Origin: Desulfobacter sp.
GTDB taxonomy: Bacteria; Desulfobacterota; Desulfobacteria; Desulfobacterales; Desulfobacteraceae
DNA: 64,000 bases
Assembly (NCBI GenBank): GCA_028768525.1
Contig: CP054837.1
Coordinates: 3,530,001-3,594,000, forward strand
Reading direction: 5' to 3'
Notes under the pieces: generated by a model
The model's input: the letters and a program-made list of their open reading frames with translations, nothing else
Database searches by the model: none
Told to the model about the DNA's origin: nothing
Program-made: the position numbers and the translations under genes
Shown here: positions 8,290-19,700 of the stretch, piece after piece
Layout of the letters: each line of letters begins with the position of its first letter
Numbering within the stretch: the stretch's first letter is position 1

Positions 8290-10368
8290 TTATCTATCAA
8301 CAGTCAAATCTTCAACAAATTCAGATATGGGATCGATTCCAGTAACCAATAGACGATCCCTTGCCCGGGTGCAGGCCACATAAAGAAGGTGGCGTTCTGT
8401 ATTATACACTTCGTCCAGATCAGAATCATCTCCCACAGCCTCAATCCTCTGCATTGAAGGTATTACGTCTTCATCACAGGCCATGACCACAACGACTTTG
8501 AATTCAAGGCCTTTAGCAAGATGCATGGTGCTGATAGAAAGGTGACCGCTTTTAAATTGTATCTTTTCATCAAGGACCGTGTAGGGCAACCCCGCTGATT
8601 CAACGGCTGTTATCGCCCGCTGTATTTCATTTTGTGAGCGAACAAATACACCGGCCTCAGAGGGTAGAATCCCCTGGTTATGACATTCTGTGAGCCATGC
8701 TGCTACGGCTTTGATCTCCTCTTCCTCATTCGGGTATTCTTTAATCTGTGGTGAGGGACCGTTGAAAACAGAGATGGTATTATTTCTCTTTTCCCGATTA
8801 CCATCAACATCCGCAATCTCCGGATCGAGCAGAAGATCTGCCTGCTTTCGAATCTGGTGAGAGGTACGATAGTTAATTCGCAGTGTCCGGGAGCGTCCAA
8901 GGATGTTGACTCCAAGCCCCTTCCAGGAAAATGGCGGCTGGAAGATACGCTGCCCCAGATCCCCTGCGAAAAAAAGGCCGTTCTCCCGTTTGCCTGCTAT
9001 GGCAGCAAGAAGTTTGAGCTGGGCGACGCTTATATCCTGCGCCTCATCTACAACGATAGAGTCAAATGGGGGATGGGCATTCTGTTTAACCTTTTGCGCA
9101 ACTTCACAGAACATTCCGGATAAGGTTGTCAATTGGTGCTTTTGCATCATTGAGCGAACACAGGCAAAGATCTCCCACAGTTTTTGCCGTTGCGACTCCG
9201 GGAGACGGGTCTTTCTTCCCAGACGGCGGACATCCCGATATGCCTCCCATGTATTTAATTGCCATGCATCCACCACATCCTGCCACTCACTGAGCAGAAA
9301 ACGCTGTGAAAAAGAATGATCCGCTATACTTTGGCTCGCTTCTTTAAGAAACGTCTGCAGTTTCTCAATAGAAACAATATTAGCTTTCAAGCCTTGTGCT
9401 TCGTACAATCTTCTACCAATAGTATTCATGTCAGCTACTTCGAGGCGTTCTGCAAGGCGCGGCATGTTACTGATTAAGAGTTTCAATTTCATTTGCAGAG
9501 CGTTGGCAAGTGGCTTCGAGAACGTAGTTAAGAGAATGCGGCCATCTGGATGTGATTGAGCAAGGTGAACTGCACGATGCAGAGCCACTACAGTTTTACC
9601 CGTACCAGCAGATCCAGAAACCCGGGCTGGACCGTTAAATTTCTTTTGGACTAAGTCAGCTTGATCTGGATGCAGGAATATTGTCCATTTCTCCCATGGC
9701 GCTTCCAAAGCGCGTTCCAGTTCCTCTTTGTTGGTCATAAGGCGGAAACGACGCTTTGCATCGGGATGGTCAAATGGGTTACCCGTATCAGACGATATTA
9801 ATGACAGCCCTATCGGCGTACCTCCGGTAGCGATTTCAAGCAGGGCCTCTGCTGCTTCAGCAGGAAGATGATCTGCCAGTCCCAGCAAAGAGTCTTCATC
9901 CGCTTTACGCACATCCTCAACCCATTCTTCCGGAACGCCATACCCAAGCAGTTCTTCCTCCGTTTGGTTTGCAAAGAGCAAGGGTTTATCGGATGCAACC
10001 TGTTCTTCAACATAGACTGGAACAATAATCTCCTCTACCCTTTCCCGCACTTCAATAATCTGTGCAGCTCCGGTTTTCGGGTGGACCGCAAGCTTTCTTT
10101 TCTCTGCCCAGGCATAGGCCTTGTCGTGGTGGTCCACATAGCACAGCAGCATATTCGCATCGGTCTTATGAATGATAATCCGGATATCATTATTCACCCG
10201 TACGGACCAAAAGTTTGGATCTTTGGCATGATCTACCCTGTGGAACTTGAACCCGGGATTAGCAGGGTTCATCTGGAGATCAAAGGCGGAGGTCTTGATG
10301 ATTTTCTGTTCCTGGGCTGTCATCTTCCCCAGGCTGGCAGTAAAGGTGTCTGCAATACGAAAATTCAT
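8290..10368 (-). CDS. ParE/RelE-like domain fused to UvrD/Rep-type helicase
   Basis: Residues 1-100 resemble a ParE/RelE toxin fold (early FTASLGKMTAQEQK, later WSVRVNNDIRIIIHK and YVDHHDKAYAWAE). Residues 205-690 are a superfamily 1 helicase: Walker A SGSAGTGKT near 248, Walker B VVDEAQD near 440, motif IV LRINYRTSHQIR, motif V STMHLAKGLEFK and motif VI LLYVACTRARD. The ATG overlaps the protease stop as ATGA, so translation is coupled and this is the last gene of the five-gene operon. Whether the toxin-like domain cleaves RNA is not shown; its fold may serve for ribosome or nucleic-acid contact. Confidence 0.8.
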   Translation of the reverse strand: MNFRIADTFTASLGKMTAQEQKIIKTSAFDLQMNPANPGFKFHRVDHAKDPNFWSVRVNNDIRIIIHKTDANMLLCYVDHHDKAYAWAEKRKLAVHPKTGAAQIIEVRERVEEIIVPVYVEEQVASDKPLLFANQTEEELLGYGVPEEWVEDVRKADEDSLLGLADHLPAEAAEALLEIATGGTPIGLSLISSDTGNPFDHPDAKRRFRLMTNKEELERALEAPWEKWTIFLHPDQADLVQKKFNGPARVSGSAGTGKTVVALHRAVHLAQSHPDGRILLTTFSKPLANALQMKLKLLISNMPRLAERLEVADMNTIGRRLYEAQGLKANIVSIEKLQTFLKEASQSIADHSFSQRFLLSEWQDVVDAWQLNTWEAYRDVRRLGRKTRLPESQRQKLWEIFACVRSMMQKHQLTTLSGMFCEVAQKVKQNAHPPFDSIVVDEAQDISVAQLKLLAAIAGKRENGLFFAGDLGQRIFQPPFSWKGLGVNILGRSRTLRINYRTSHQIRKQADLLLDPEIADVDGNREKRNNTISVFNGPSPQIKEYPNEEEEIKAVAAWLTECHNQGILPSEAGVFVRSQNEIQRAITAVESAGLPYTVLDEKIQFKSGHLSISTMHLAKGLEFKVVVVMACDEDVIPSMQRIEAVGDDSDLDEVYNTERHLLYVACTRARDRLLVTGIDPISEFVEDLTVDR

Positions 10369-12875
10369 ATACCGGTTCCAATGGGAATCTGTGGTTTGAT
10401 TATATTTTCAACGGCTGCATAAAGGTCTGTCTTGGTTTCCGGCACATGGATAGAGATGATCAAGGCATACCGCGCTTTCTTATCGTATCTTGCAAGCGCA
10501 GTCCGGGTTTTCCACCAGCCAAGTGTTGGATAAACGGCCAACACGCCACGACTGGCCAGTTCTGCAGCAGTCCCCTGCCAGATGTCAGAATGCATTGATC
10601 CCTTATGCCTATTATTGGGGCCGATTACCCAGCCTTTATCATCTCCAGTCCGGGACTTCCCGGAGTCTGCACTGATAGTCAGGGCGTTGATTCGTCCTCT
10701 AAAATCATCTTCAGATTCATAGGGTCTTTTCACATCGAAACGCAGGCCATGGGATTCATAACGGTATCTGGAACGGACGCCTCTGGTCGATGGATTGGGT
10801 TCAATAAAGTAGGACAACGTCACTCTCATTTCCACCTCCATTTCTCCCAGGCTTTCCAACTCATCAAGGGGCCAGGGAAGGCGGTGGAGATTCATATCCC
10901 GCAATTTAGGGGTGCTCCCTGTTTTCTCGAAGGGGTACAAATCAGACTCAATGACCATGGTCAATGAATTGGAAACACTCCACAAGGCCCGGCTGATATC
11001 AGGCATCCCAAAACCACAATGCCGGACAAGCTGCAGATAATCTCCTTTATTTGGTGTTCTCGAATCAGGGAGAAATGTCTGACGCATTGCATCGGTCCAC
11101 TGGGCTGAATGAACGATCAAGGCCCGGATAGTCTCTGACCAGAGATCAGGATACTCAGCCATCAACTGTGCCGCCATTCGGCAGGCAAGCGCAGTGGCAG
11201 CACTGGTTGCGTTCATGATCGTCAGTAATCGTTCGTGGGGTTTGTGATGAGTGGTAAGAAGGCTTAAGCTTTCCATTGTTAAAGGCCCGATCCCGTCATC
11301 TGCGACATTACCGCCTTCAAAGACAATATCCGGTTTGATGGGCCAGTGTTTCTGCCAGGTGGATGAAGTGGTACTGAAAGGGCTTAATCCCCCTTCCGGG
11401 GCAATCGGCTCGTAGTTTTCCGCATCTTCTTCTGTAATCGTCACAAGGTCGGTATAGGCACCAACAGTTAACGCGTTCCAGGCTTGCCCCGGATCATGAA
11501 TACCTTCGACGGTATTGGAGTCTGGATATTCCCGCCAGGCGTTCTGGTCATCTATATTACCAGCACAAAGCACCATTAACCTGGGGATTTCGTTTTCTCC
11601 TTCGACATCCACTGCCAAGCTGTCCACAGCCGCAGACCAGGCAGAGGGACGGCCCCGGTCCCGGTTATCGCGCGCTGAAATCGCCATTCCGTAAACACGT
11701 TTTCTAAACGCATCAGTTACGATTGTCCGGTTGACCGCTTCCTGAGTCAGATAGCCGTGTAACTTTGCATCACCACCATTAGCATGGTCATGAGGAATAA
11801 TTTTCACGGACTCTATTCTGTGTTGGATATTGATCGGAAAAGAGGAGTCCAGCGGCCCGCTTAAATCCCCGAACAGGGCCAACCCTGCCATGGAAGTGCC
11901 GTGCCCCTCCTGATCGTCCAATCCCCAGGCAGGATTCACAGTATGCAGATCCGCATCGTCAAGAGCCGGGGCAATAAGTACATGCCCATTGTTGATGCCG
12001 CTATCTAAAAGACAGATATGAGGAACAGCTTGACTTTCATCAGCATAGCTGCAACGGCTCGTCAATTCTTCAACCCATTCCGCCTGCTCGTCCGGCGTCA
12101 GGGCATCAAAGAACTCAGCCGTATCTTTAGCTCGCCGAAGCTCCGCAATGGTGTTCAGGGTCATCATTGACTCCTGCATTTTCTTCTTGGAGGCGTAAGC
12201 TACCAACACCGACCTTTCGGGGAATTCCAGCATTGAATCCGATATAGCGATCCCTTGACCTTCTGCCATGAACCGAAACGTATCCACCACATTTGCCCGG
12301 TCTTTTCTAACCGGCAGCCAAACTTCCCACCAGAACAGCTCATCGTCCTGACGGGGGAACTCGGATTCATCATCAGTCCAAAGCGCCTGAAGGCTTGCTG
12401 TGCGGATTTCCTTGATAGTATTGATCAGCTTGTGATGATCCAGTAGATTGCCCTTCTCGCTCCGTCTTTCAGAAAGATAGTCCGAAATCAAATTCTCAAA
12501 ATGAACCAGTTTACCGTCAGGAACAAATACTGTGGCGTAGAAACGCTCCTCATCTTGTCGGACATTGAGCAGTTCAATTCCAGATCGCTCACGAGCTAAG
12601 CTTTCAAATGCCAGATCAATATCATCAAATGATTCAAATTCAAGACGCAGGCCAAGTCCGTCTTCCTCCAGACCGGCTGCTTTCTGAATAGCACTGGCAT
12701 TTTCCATAATCGGCTTAAGCTGTTGGATCTGTCCGAATAAATGATTGCCGTGAGATTGGCGGTTCCGATCAGGAGGGGATATCGAGCTTCCTCCTCCCCG
12801 TGGGCGGAAAGGTTCTGATTCTGCCAGATTGCCCAGTAAAAAGTGAGATCTATTGTGTGTGTGTTCTTCTGTCAT
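10365..12875 (-). CDS. ietS: Subtilisin-like (S8) protease, IetS-like
   Basis: An 836-residue S8 peptidase with the full catalytic triad: Asp near 291 in LLDSGIN, His near 327 in GHGTSMAG and Ser near 556 in NATSAATA. There is no signal peptide, so it acts in the cytoplasm. Roughly 280 residues precede the catalytic domain and may recognise the target. Its start overlaps the ATPase stop (TAATG). A cytoplasmic subtilase paired with an AAA ATPase matches the IetAS antiphage pair; the identification rests on gene pairing and domain type rather than a sequence search. Confidence 0.75.
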   Translation of the reverse strand: MTEEHTHNRSHFLLGNLAESEPFRPRGGGSSISPPDRNRQSHGNHLFGQIQQLKPIMENASAIQKAAGLEEDGLGLRLEFESFDDIDLAFESLARERSGIELLNVRQDEERFYATVFVPDGKLVHFENLISDYLSERRSEKGNLLDHHKLINTIKEIRTASLQALWTDDESEFPRQDDELFWWEVWLPVRKDRANVVDTFRFMAEGQGIAISDSMLEFPERSVLVAYASKKKMQESMMTLNTIAELRRAKDTAEFFDALTPDEQAEWVEELTSRCSYADESQAVPHICLLDSGINNGHVLIAPALDDADLHTVNPAWGLDDQEGHGTSMAGLALFGDLSGPLDSSFPINIQHRIESVKIIPHDHANGGDAKLHGYLTQEAVNRTIVTDAFRKRVYGMAISARDNRDRGRPSAWSAAVDSLAVDVEGENEIPRLMVLCAGNIDDQNAWREYPDSNTVEGIHDPGQAWNALTVGAYTDLVTITEEDAENYEPIAPEGGLSPFSTTSSTWQKHWPIKPDIVFEGGNVADDGIGPLTMESLSLLTTHHKPHERLLTIMNATSAATALACRMAAQLMAEYPDLWSETIRALIVHSAQWTDAMRQTFLPDSRTPNKGDYLQLVRHCGFGMPDISRALWSVSNSLTMVIESDLYPFEKTGSTPKLRDMNLHRLPWPLDELESLGEMEVEMRVTLSYFIEPNPSTRGVRSRYRYESHGLRFDVKRPYESEDDFRGRINALTISADSGKSRTGDDKGWVIGPNNRHKGSMHSDIWQGTAAELASRGVLAVYPTLGWWKTRTALARYDKKARYALIISIHVPETKTDLYAAVENIIKPQIPIGTGI

Positions 12876-13870
12876 TACCCTTGATTCAGCAACCGTTCTT
12901 TCATCGTTTTCCGTTCAATCAGCGTCTTTTCAACTATGCCTTCCGTAACACGAGATTCCTTATTAATGAGCATATGTTTCAATGCCTCTTCAACTGCCCG
13001 GGTGACTTCTGCATAACTTAACCCTTCTGCCTGATCTGCTATCCGCTGCCAGGGGATGTCTGCAGCAGAATGGGATAGCCTCGATTTAAGAAGTGCGGCA
13101 ATGAGTACCGTGTCGGGCAGGGAGTAATGCAACACATCATCAAATCTTCTGAAAAGAGCATGATCAAGAATGCCAGGGTGATTTGTCGCCGCAATGATCA
13201 GGCTGTGGGAATGATCCTGCTCAATCATTACCAGAAAGCTGTTCAGAATCCGGCGGATTTCTCCTACATCGTTGATCAGGCCCCGCTGGGAGCCAATGGC
13301 ATCAAACTCATCAAAGAAATAGATGCCCCGGGTATGGGTGGCTGCATCAAATACCTGCCTCAGTTTGGCCGCAGTCTCTCCCATGTATTTGGTTAACAGA
13401 CCATCCAGACGAATCTGACACAGGGGGTACCCCAGTTCACCGGCAAGCACAGCCGCTGACATGGTTTTCCCGGTGCCTGGAGGCCCAACCAAAAGCAGCT
13501 TTCTAGCAGGGGACAGGCCATGGGATAGAAGATCTGCCGCATGACGCTGTTCACGAATGACCTTTTTGATCTGCAGGGCCAAAGTATCTTCCAGGATCAT
13601 ATCTGCAACCCGAAGCTTGGGATATGTCACTGTCAGCAGATCTGCAAGCTCACCTTTGGGACGGCCTATGGGGATAGGGTTTGTAATAGTCTGTTTACTG
13701 CTTTGGCGCTTTTTAGCTTTATCAATCAGGTCACGCAGTTCTTCGGCCAGTTTGCCGTGTCCCCGTTTGGCTTCATGGGCAGCAACCTGCATAGCGATGG
13801 AGTAGAAACGCTGATCGTCTCCCTCGCTGTGTGACTGCAGTAAAGCTTTTATTTGATCTGCCCTGGCCAT
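12875..13870 (-). CDS. ietA: AAA ATPase, IetA-like
   Basis: A 331-residue AAA ATPase with Walker A GPPGTGKT near residue 130, Walker B IYFFDEFDA near 180, sensor 1 AATNHPG near 228 and an arginine-finger segment ALFRRFDD. About 100 helical residues precede the AAA module. The next gene is a subtilisin-like protease starting on the last base of this stop codon, which is the IetA-IetS arrangement. Such ATPases probably sense or deliver substrate to the protease; that is inference. AGGAG precedes the ATG at 13870, 58 bases after the methyltransferase gene. Confidence 0.75.
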   Translation of the reverse strand: MARADQIKALLQSHSEGDDQRFYSIAMQVAAHEAKRGHGKLAEELRDLIDKAKKRQSSKQTITNPIPIGRPKGELADLLTVTYPKLRVADMILEDTLALQIKKVIREQRHAADLLSHGLSPARKLLLVGPPGTGKTMSAAVLAGELGYPLCQIRLDGLLTKYMGETAAKLRQVFDAATHTRGIYFFDEFDAIGSQRGLINDVGEIRRILNSFLVMIEQDHSHSLIIAATNHPGILDHALFRRFDDVLHYSLPDTVLIAALLKSRLSHSAADIPWQRIADQAEGLSYAEVTRAVEEALKHMLINKESRVTEGIVEKTLIERKTMKERLLNQG

Positions 13871-13928
13871 GGCCGTTCTCCTATAAAACTACGGTTATCC
13901 TGTTTCCTGAAGCAATCTCTATTATAAC

Positions 13929-16739
13929 CTAAATTTGATAAACTTTCATCACTTCATCACCTAAATGATTGATGACCTTGACAGCAATGCGTCCCGACTC
14001 CGGACGGTCAAAGGGCCGGGAAACGTCGCTGTTCAGGCTCTTCCAGGCGTCTTTGTCGATCTCAGCTTTAAGGGTTGTCTTCAGTGCCTTATATGGATCA
14101 TTGGCTCCGAGGAAATAAGCGTGACGCACAAAGAAACTCTCTTCATTATAATCAGTGTCGATGAACCAGCAGGCGATGCCACCGGCATTGTCACTTTTGA
14201 CTTCACCGGTATTCGGGTGGAACACATCCACACCATTGATCTTAACCTGCACCTGATTGTCCTCAGCATCAAGAATATCGATGTCCGGTTCTCCAAAAAT
14301 GACAAAAAGATTACCCTTACCCGTGTTTTTCAGGTCATCAGCCATGTGAAGGTCTGCGTTCATGCGGGCTTTAAGTACCGGGATACGCCCAAGTTTGTCA
14401 AACTCAGAGGAATGGGCATCATAATTAAAGGCACAGGCGATAAGCACATCAAACCCTGCATCTCCGGCCTCCCGGGCAGCCGCAACCAGATCAGGCCGGG
14501 ATACGGTGCCGAATTCAGGGCCGATGAAGATGGCTGCCCGCCGTTCCGGTCCTTGTTCTGTACCCCCCTCCTGGTAACAGCCTTCACCACAGATATATTT
14601 TCCAGGCCAGGCAACAAGGGAGGAAAAGTCAATCTTATCCTCTTTATGCGCCTGCTGGACCCCTGCGGTTTTGAGGTTGTCCAGAATGACCTGTGCAAAA
14701 TCCTGGGCGTCTTCCCCCTGAACTGTATTGAGGGGGTCAATTAGCTCGTCATCCGCATCCACCCCCAATACCCGGTGCGGGGAGAGAGACTCAACCGTAA
14801 AGGGACCGGCCACCCGCACCTTCTTCTTATCTTCATAGGGTTTATCGTAGAGGTACTCAAAGTCGGCCTTGGCTGCAATGGAGGCGTCGATTTCTTTTTG
14901 TCTGGCGATCCGCAGATCCCACCACCTCTTATGCAAGGTCTTGGCCTTTCCCGACCAGCCTTCTTCTGCTTCACGGGGGATTTCCCACTCCTGCCATTTC
15001 TTTTTGAGTGCCGTGTTGAGTTGTTCCCGTAATGGCTCCAGTTCTTCCTGGAACTGATCCCAGATTATATCGAGTTCTGCATTGCTGGCAATGGCTTTTA
15101 GAGTGATATGAGGCACTCTTTCATAGACAAAACCCTGACGAATATTGCCAAAAGTTGGGGTTTCGGACGGCGGTGTGCGGGTGATTTCCGCTTCTCTGTC
15201 TTGCCCTTCTTTGCTGTCTGATAATAGATAGAAAGGATAACGGGCACCCATAATGCGGGCACGGGCCAATGCTAGAGAAACCCGGGACGTGTCAATTGTT
15301 ATCCAACGTCGGCCCCATTGCTCTGCGACATAGGCTGTAGTTCCTGAGCCGCAAGTTGGATCAAGGACGAGGTCTCCTGGATCAGTAGACATGAGGATGC
15401 AGCGCTGAACAACTTTGTTACCGGTTTGTACCACATATATTTGTTCCTCAGTAAAACTTCCTGTTCCTGTATCATGCCATGTACTATCAAAGTAGGAAAT
15501 CGGGTTGTCCTCAGCGAGCAGTATACTGGATATGCTCTTTCCTGATACGCGTATACGGTTAGCTTTGGTTAGTTTGTCTAAATCACCTCCTGGGGAAGGG
15601 TCATACTTCCAGTGATTGCCACTAGCACAGGGGTATGATTTATTTCTAAATTGATAATGCCCACTTCTGTTTTTTTGATGCCCTTGAGAAAATAGAGGGC
15701 CTGGGCGTCCAATCCTCCAGCCTTCTGGAATAGACTCAGAACCTAAGATTTGTTCCTTAGTCATTCGTTTTATCTCAGATAAATCAGGAGAAAAAAGATA
15801 AACATACTGCTTAGCTCCTCTTTCACCACTGCTCTTTTTAAAAGCTAGGTTCCTAATTTTTTGTAACTCAGCTATTTTGGCGTAAACAAGAATTGAATCT
15901 GTAACGGTCTGGAGGCCTTTTGTTGATTGGGAACTTGTTTTATAAAATGATATGGTCCCGGAGTAATTATTATCTCCAAACACTTCATCCATTAATGCCC
16001 GTACCCGATGCACATTCTCATCCCCGATCTGCACAAAGATCGATCCAGAGTCAGTCAACAGATCCCGGGCCACAGTCAGACGATCTCGTAGATAAGTCAG
16101 GTATGAATGAATCCCATCCCGCCAGGTATCCCGGAAGGCCTTTACCTGCTCAGGTTCACGGGTGATATGCGTGGCATTGCCATCCTTTACATCCCGGCTG
16201 GTGGTTGACCACTGGAAGTTGGAATTGAATTTGATGCCATAAGGTGGATCAAGATAAATACACTGCACCTTGCCCCGCAGTCCTTCCCGCTCGGCCAAAG
16301 AAGCCATGACCTGCATGGAATCTCCCAAGATCATTCGGTTCTGCCACTTTCCGTCGTGCTGATAGAACTCGGTCTTGGCGGCCTCACTGGAAATACCGTT
16401 GAAGTCGGAAAATAGATCCATCTGTTCCGGTGGTTCTGGTGCATTGCTTTTTTCACTCTGACGGCGCAGATCGTCCACCAGTATCTTGGGATGTACCTTT
16501 TCCTGGATATAGAGGGGCGGGGCCTGTACCACCAACTCTGACCAGTCCTGTACATCCTTCCCGCGCCAGACCAACTGAGGATCAAGATCTTGATTGCGGC
16601 GTTCATAGGCCACCTGTAAGGGGGCCAGCTCATCATCCCGCATTACGGACTGGAACTCTGCAGTCGGGATGTTTTTACGGCTTGCCTCGTCATGGGTAAT
16701 GGTCTCAACTATTTTAGGGGCTTTCTTCTTCTTTGCCAT
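13929..16739 (-). CDS. Type III-like DNA methyltransferase (Mod)
   Basis: A 936-residue N6-adenine/N4-cytosine methyltransferase. The catalytic motif DPPYG lies near residue 163 and the AdoMet-binding motif DPTCGSGTT near 461, the beta-class order used by Mod subunits. It is longer than a typical 600-700-residue Mod, with a C-terminal half of about 400 residues whose function I cannot assign. It starts nine bases after the restriction gene, so both come from one message. Product methylation protects host DNA; recognition specificity cannot be read from sequence. Confidence 0.85.
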   Translation of the reverse strand: MAKKKKAPKIVETITHDEASRKNIPTAEFQSVMRDDELAPLQVAYERRNQDLDPQLVWRGKDVQDWSELVVQAPPLYIQEKVHPKILVDDLRRQSEKSNAPEPPEQMDLFSDFNGISSEAAKTEFYQHDGKWQNRMILGDSMQVMASLAEREGLRGKVQCIYLDPPYGIKFNSNFQWSTTSRDVKDGNATHITREPEQVKAFRDTWRDGIHSYLTYLRDRLTVARDLLTDSGSIFVQIGDENVHRVRALMDEVFGDNNYSGTISFYKTSSQSTKGLQTVTDSILVYAKIAELQKIRNLAFKKSSGERGAKQYVYLFSPDLSEIKRMTKEQILGSESIPEGWRIGRPGPLFSQGHQKNRSGHYQFRNKSYPCASGNHWKYDPSPGGDLDKLTKANRIRVSGKSISSILLAEDNPISYFDSTWHDTGTGSFTEEQIYVVQTGNKVVQRCILMSTDPGDLVLDPTCGSGTTAYVAEQWGRRWITIDTSRVSLALARARIMGARYPFYLLSDSKEGQDREAEITRTPPSETPTFGNIRQGFVYERVPHITLKAIASNAELDIIWDQFQEELEPLREQLNTALKKKWQEWEIPREAEEGWSGKAKTLHKRWWDLRIARQKEIDASIAAKADFEYLYDKPYEDKKKVRVAGPFTVESLSPHRVLGVDADDELIDPLNTVQGEDAQDFAQVILDNLKTAGVQQAHKEDKIDFSSLVAWPGKYICGEGCYQEGGTEQGPERRAAIFIGPEFGTVSRPDLVAAAREAGDAGFDVLIACAFNYDAHSSEFDKLGRIPVLKARMNADLHMADDLKNTGKGNLFVIFGEPDIDILDAEDNQVQVKINGVDVFHPNTGEVKSDNAGGIACWFIDTDYNEESFFVRHAYFLGANDPYKALKTTLKAEIDKDAWKSLNSDVSRPFDRPESGRIAVKVINHLGDEVMKVYQI

Positions 16740-16748
16740 ATGTATATC

Positions 16749-19700
16749 TTAACCTTGTTGTCCACTGACAGTGGAATCAATCATTTTGTTAAACTCGTTT
16801 TCAATCTTCTTCTTGAACTGGTCCTCGATTTCAAAAACCTCAGTGAATTCCGCAAAGGCCCACCGGCCATAGGTTTTAAGATTGTTGACTCCGGGTATCC
16901 AATAGGCTTCCATGGTCGATTTCTTATCTTTGGCATCTTCTCCGCGATACCCCTTGATCTCAACAATCAGTTGCAAGGGATCTTCATGACCATCATCCAC
17001 ATGAACAATAAAGTCTGGGATATAGGTTCGGGTCCCGGAGCCGTATCGGTAGGGGACTTCCAGGCCAAGATTATGGTTTTTCACATAGGCTTTGACCTTG
17101 GGATGGGCCTCCGCCACCCTGCAGAATTCCGCCTCCCAGTCACTGTCGAGAATCACCCAGTTGATATGGCTTCGGTCTGCACTGGTTTCCCAGCGCAGCT
17201 TTTTTGAGGTATTGAAATTTACATGGGTTGTTGAACCACTGGGATTATATGGATCAAGCAGGGCCTTGATGGGTGTTTTATCTGAGTGGGACAGGGTTAT
17301 GGCATCCGTAATGCGATTGCAGGCCATGTCCGCCAGTTCCTGGTAGATGAGCTGAGCCGGATAGGTACTGCCCTTACACTCCAAATGATTATCCAGCCAT
17401 TTCCTGGTGATGCGTTTGAGCTGTCCAAACAAGTGCAGTTTGGGCTCTTCCCCGGTGTCGCGCCATTTGGTAAACAGCAGGCGCTTGGTCAATTCCAAAA
17501 CCAACGTTGAACGACGCATATCTTCCAGATGCTTGAGGTTCAGTTCGACGCCTTCCCCAATAATACCCTGGTTCTTGGTGATGGACGGGCCGACGATCTT
17601 GGGCGTGAGGACCAGTGTTGAATCATCAGTAAACTCTGCACTAAGTTTTTCTTCCGGCAGTTCCACCCGGTATCCCTGCACCCTGGGGAACTGGATCTCA
17701 AGATGATCTCTTTCCGGTTTGACCGCTTTGACCTGGATGGTTTCCCGGGGTGGCTGCGGAGGTGCCACAACAGGCTTTGCCGTAAAATCAAAGGGGATGC
17801 CCAGAATATCTGCGTATTCTACATTGAACAATCCCGCTTCGTTCAAGTCATAGGACTGCCGACGCAAGGCCCTGCCTATTACCTGTTCACAGAGCAACTG
17901 GGTGCCGAAGGCGCGGATACCTAAAATATGAGTCACGGTATTGGCATCCCAGCCCTCGGTCAGCATGGACACGGAAACTACACAGCGGATGGACTCGCCC
18001 AGCCGCCCTTTTTGTCCAACGGTATTCATTACCTCCCGGAGCAGGTCCTGGTTGGTGATCTTTTCGGCTTTCTGGTGATCTCCGCGCTCCCGCATCTCAT
18101 ATCGGAATCTTTCAATTTCCCGGGCATTCATGTCCAGGAACTTCTTGTCCAGTGCTTCACCTGATTCAAGCTGTTCACTATCAATGAGCAGGGTTCGTGG
18201 CCGGGCCAGCCTTTCCCCGTATTCATCAAAGTTCCTAAACAAAGGCAGGCGTCCATCCACAAAGGTTTCCTTCTCGTTCTCTCCCTGGAAATGAAATCCG
18301 GAGATGAAATCATACACCAACTTGGAGGTAGCAGTATTGTTGCAGACGATAATAAAGGAAGGCGGTATGGTGAGCCCGCTTTTCTGCCAGAGTTCAAAGG
18401 TTTCTTCATAGTGGCCGTACAGGGCTTCCATGGCAGTCTGCAGCCGAACCGGCAGACTGCGCGGATCAAGATTCTTTGCTTTGCCCCGGCCTTTCTTGGG
18501 CATGTCAGTGCGGATATTCTCCCAAAGGTTCCGGAACATGGGCATTTCGTTACCGGGGATATTTTCAGCCACCGGCACCCGGGGCAGCTTGACAATACCG
18601 CACTCAATGGCATCCATCAGGGCAAAATCACTCATGGCCCAGGGAAACAGGGTGCCTTCAGCATAACCCGAACCGCTCAGGAAGAAGGGCGTTGCTGAAA
18701 GGTCCATGACCCGGTTTATGCCGATATGACGCCCTACCGTTTCCAGCCCGGTGATCCAAAGCCTGGCCGCTTCATTGTTTTTCTGAGCTTCTTTCTTATC
18801 ATCACCTTTAAGATCAGCAACGTCATCCTCACCGGGTTTCTCTCTATAACAGTGATGGGCTTCATCGTTGATTGCCATGATATTTTTCATGCCCATCAGT
18901 TCCGGCATCACCCGTTGCAGCATCTGGCCTTCTGTTTCAACCGTGCTCAGTTCCTCCCCCCTTCCCTGGAGAAGGGATCGGCTTCCTTTGGCCAGTTTAA
19001 TCCGCTCCCGTCTTTTAAACGAGTGATAATTGGTGATGACAATCTTAGCCTTCTCAAGATCAGGAAGCATATCTGTTGGAACCAGCTCACGGTTGCCGTA
19101 ATAGCTGTCAATATCATTGGGCTGCAGAACCCTCAGCCGGTCCCGGATAGTAATACCAGGAGTAACGATAAGAAAACCCCGGGTAAACTTTTTGCTGGCC
19201 CGGCGACGGACCGCATTTATGGTTTGCCAGGCAATGAGCATGGCCATAACCGTTGTTTTCCCAGCCCCGGTAGCCAGCTTCAATGCAAGCCGCATCAACT
19301 CTGGGTTTGCGTTAATATTGGCATTATTCAGATGTTCAAGAAATATACGCCCGGCTTTACCTGATTTCGGAGCAACCTCTGTTAGCCAGATGGTCACTTC
19401 TGCGGCTTCCACCTGGCAAAAGAATGGTCGGAGACTGCTGAACTTATGATGCCTCCAGTGCTGCAGGAGTCGGGCTGTTTCCGGGGTGACTTTCCAATCA
19501 TTTGGATCAGGCAGCTCCCGCCAGGCGTCCACAGTCTCTCGTAACTGGTTGATGATTGGGGTGGGATCATACTGTTGGCCGTCTTGGGTAAGTTCATGGT
19601 TGGCAAACAGGCTTAAGTCACTGCTCTTTCCCTTACTCTTTTTGGGTTTGGGAATCGGGGTAAGGAATTCAGCCTTCCGTCGTTTAGGAATAACCTTCTG

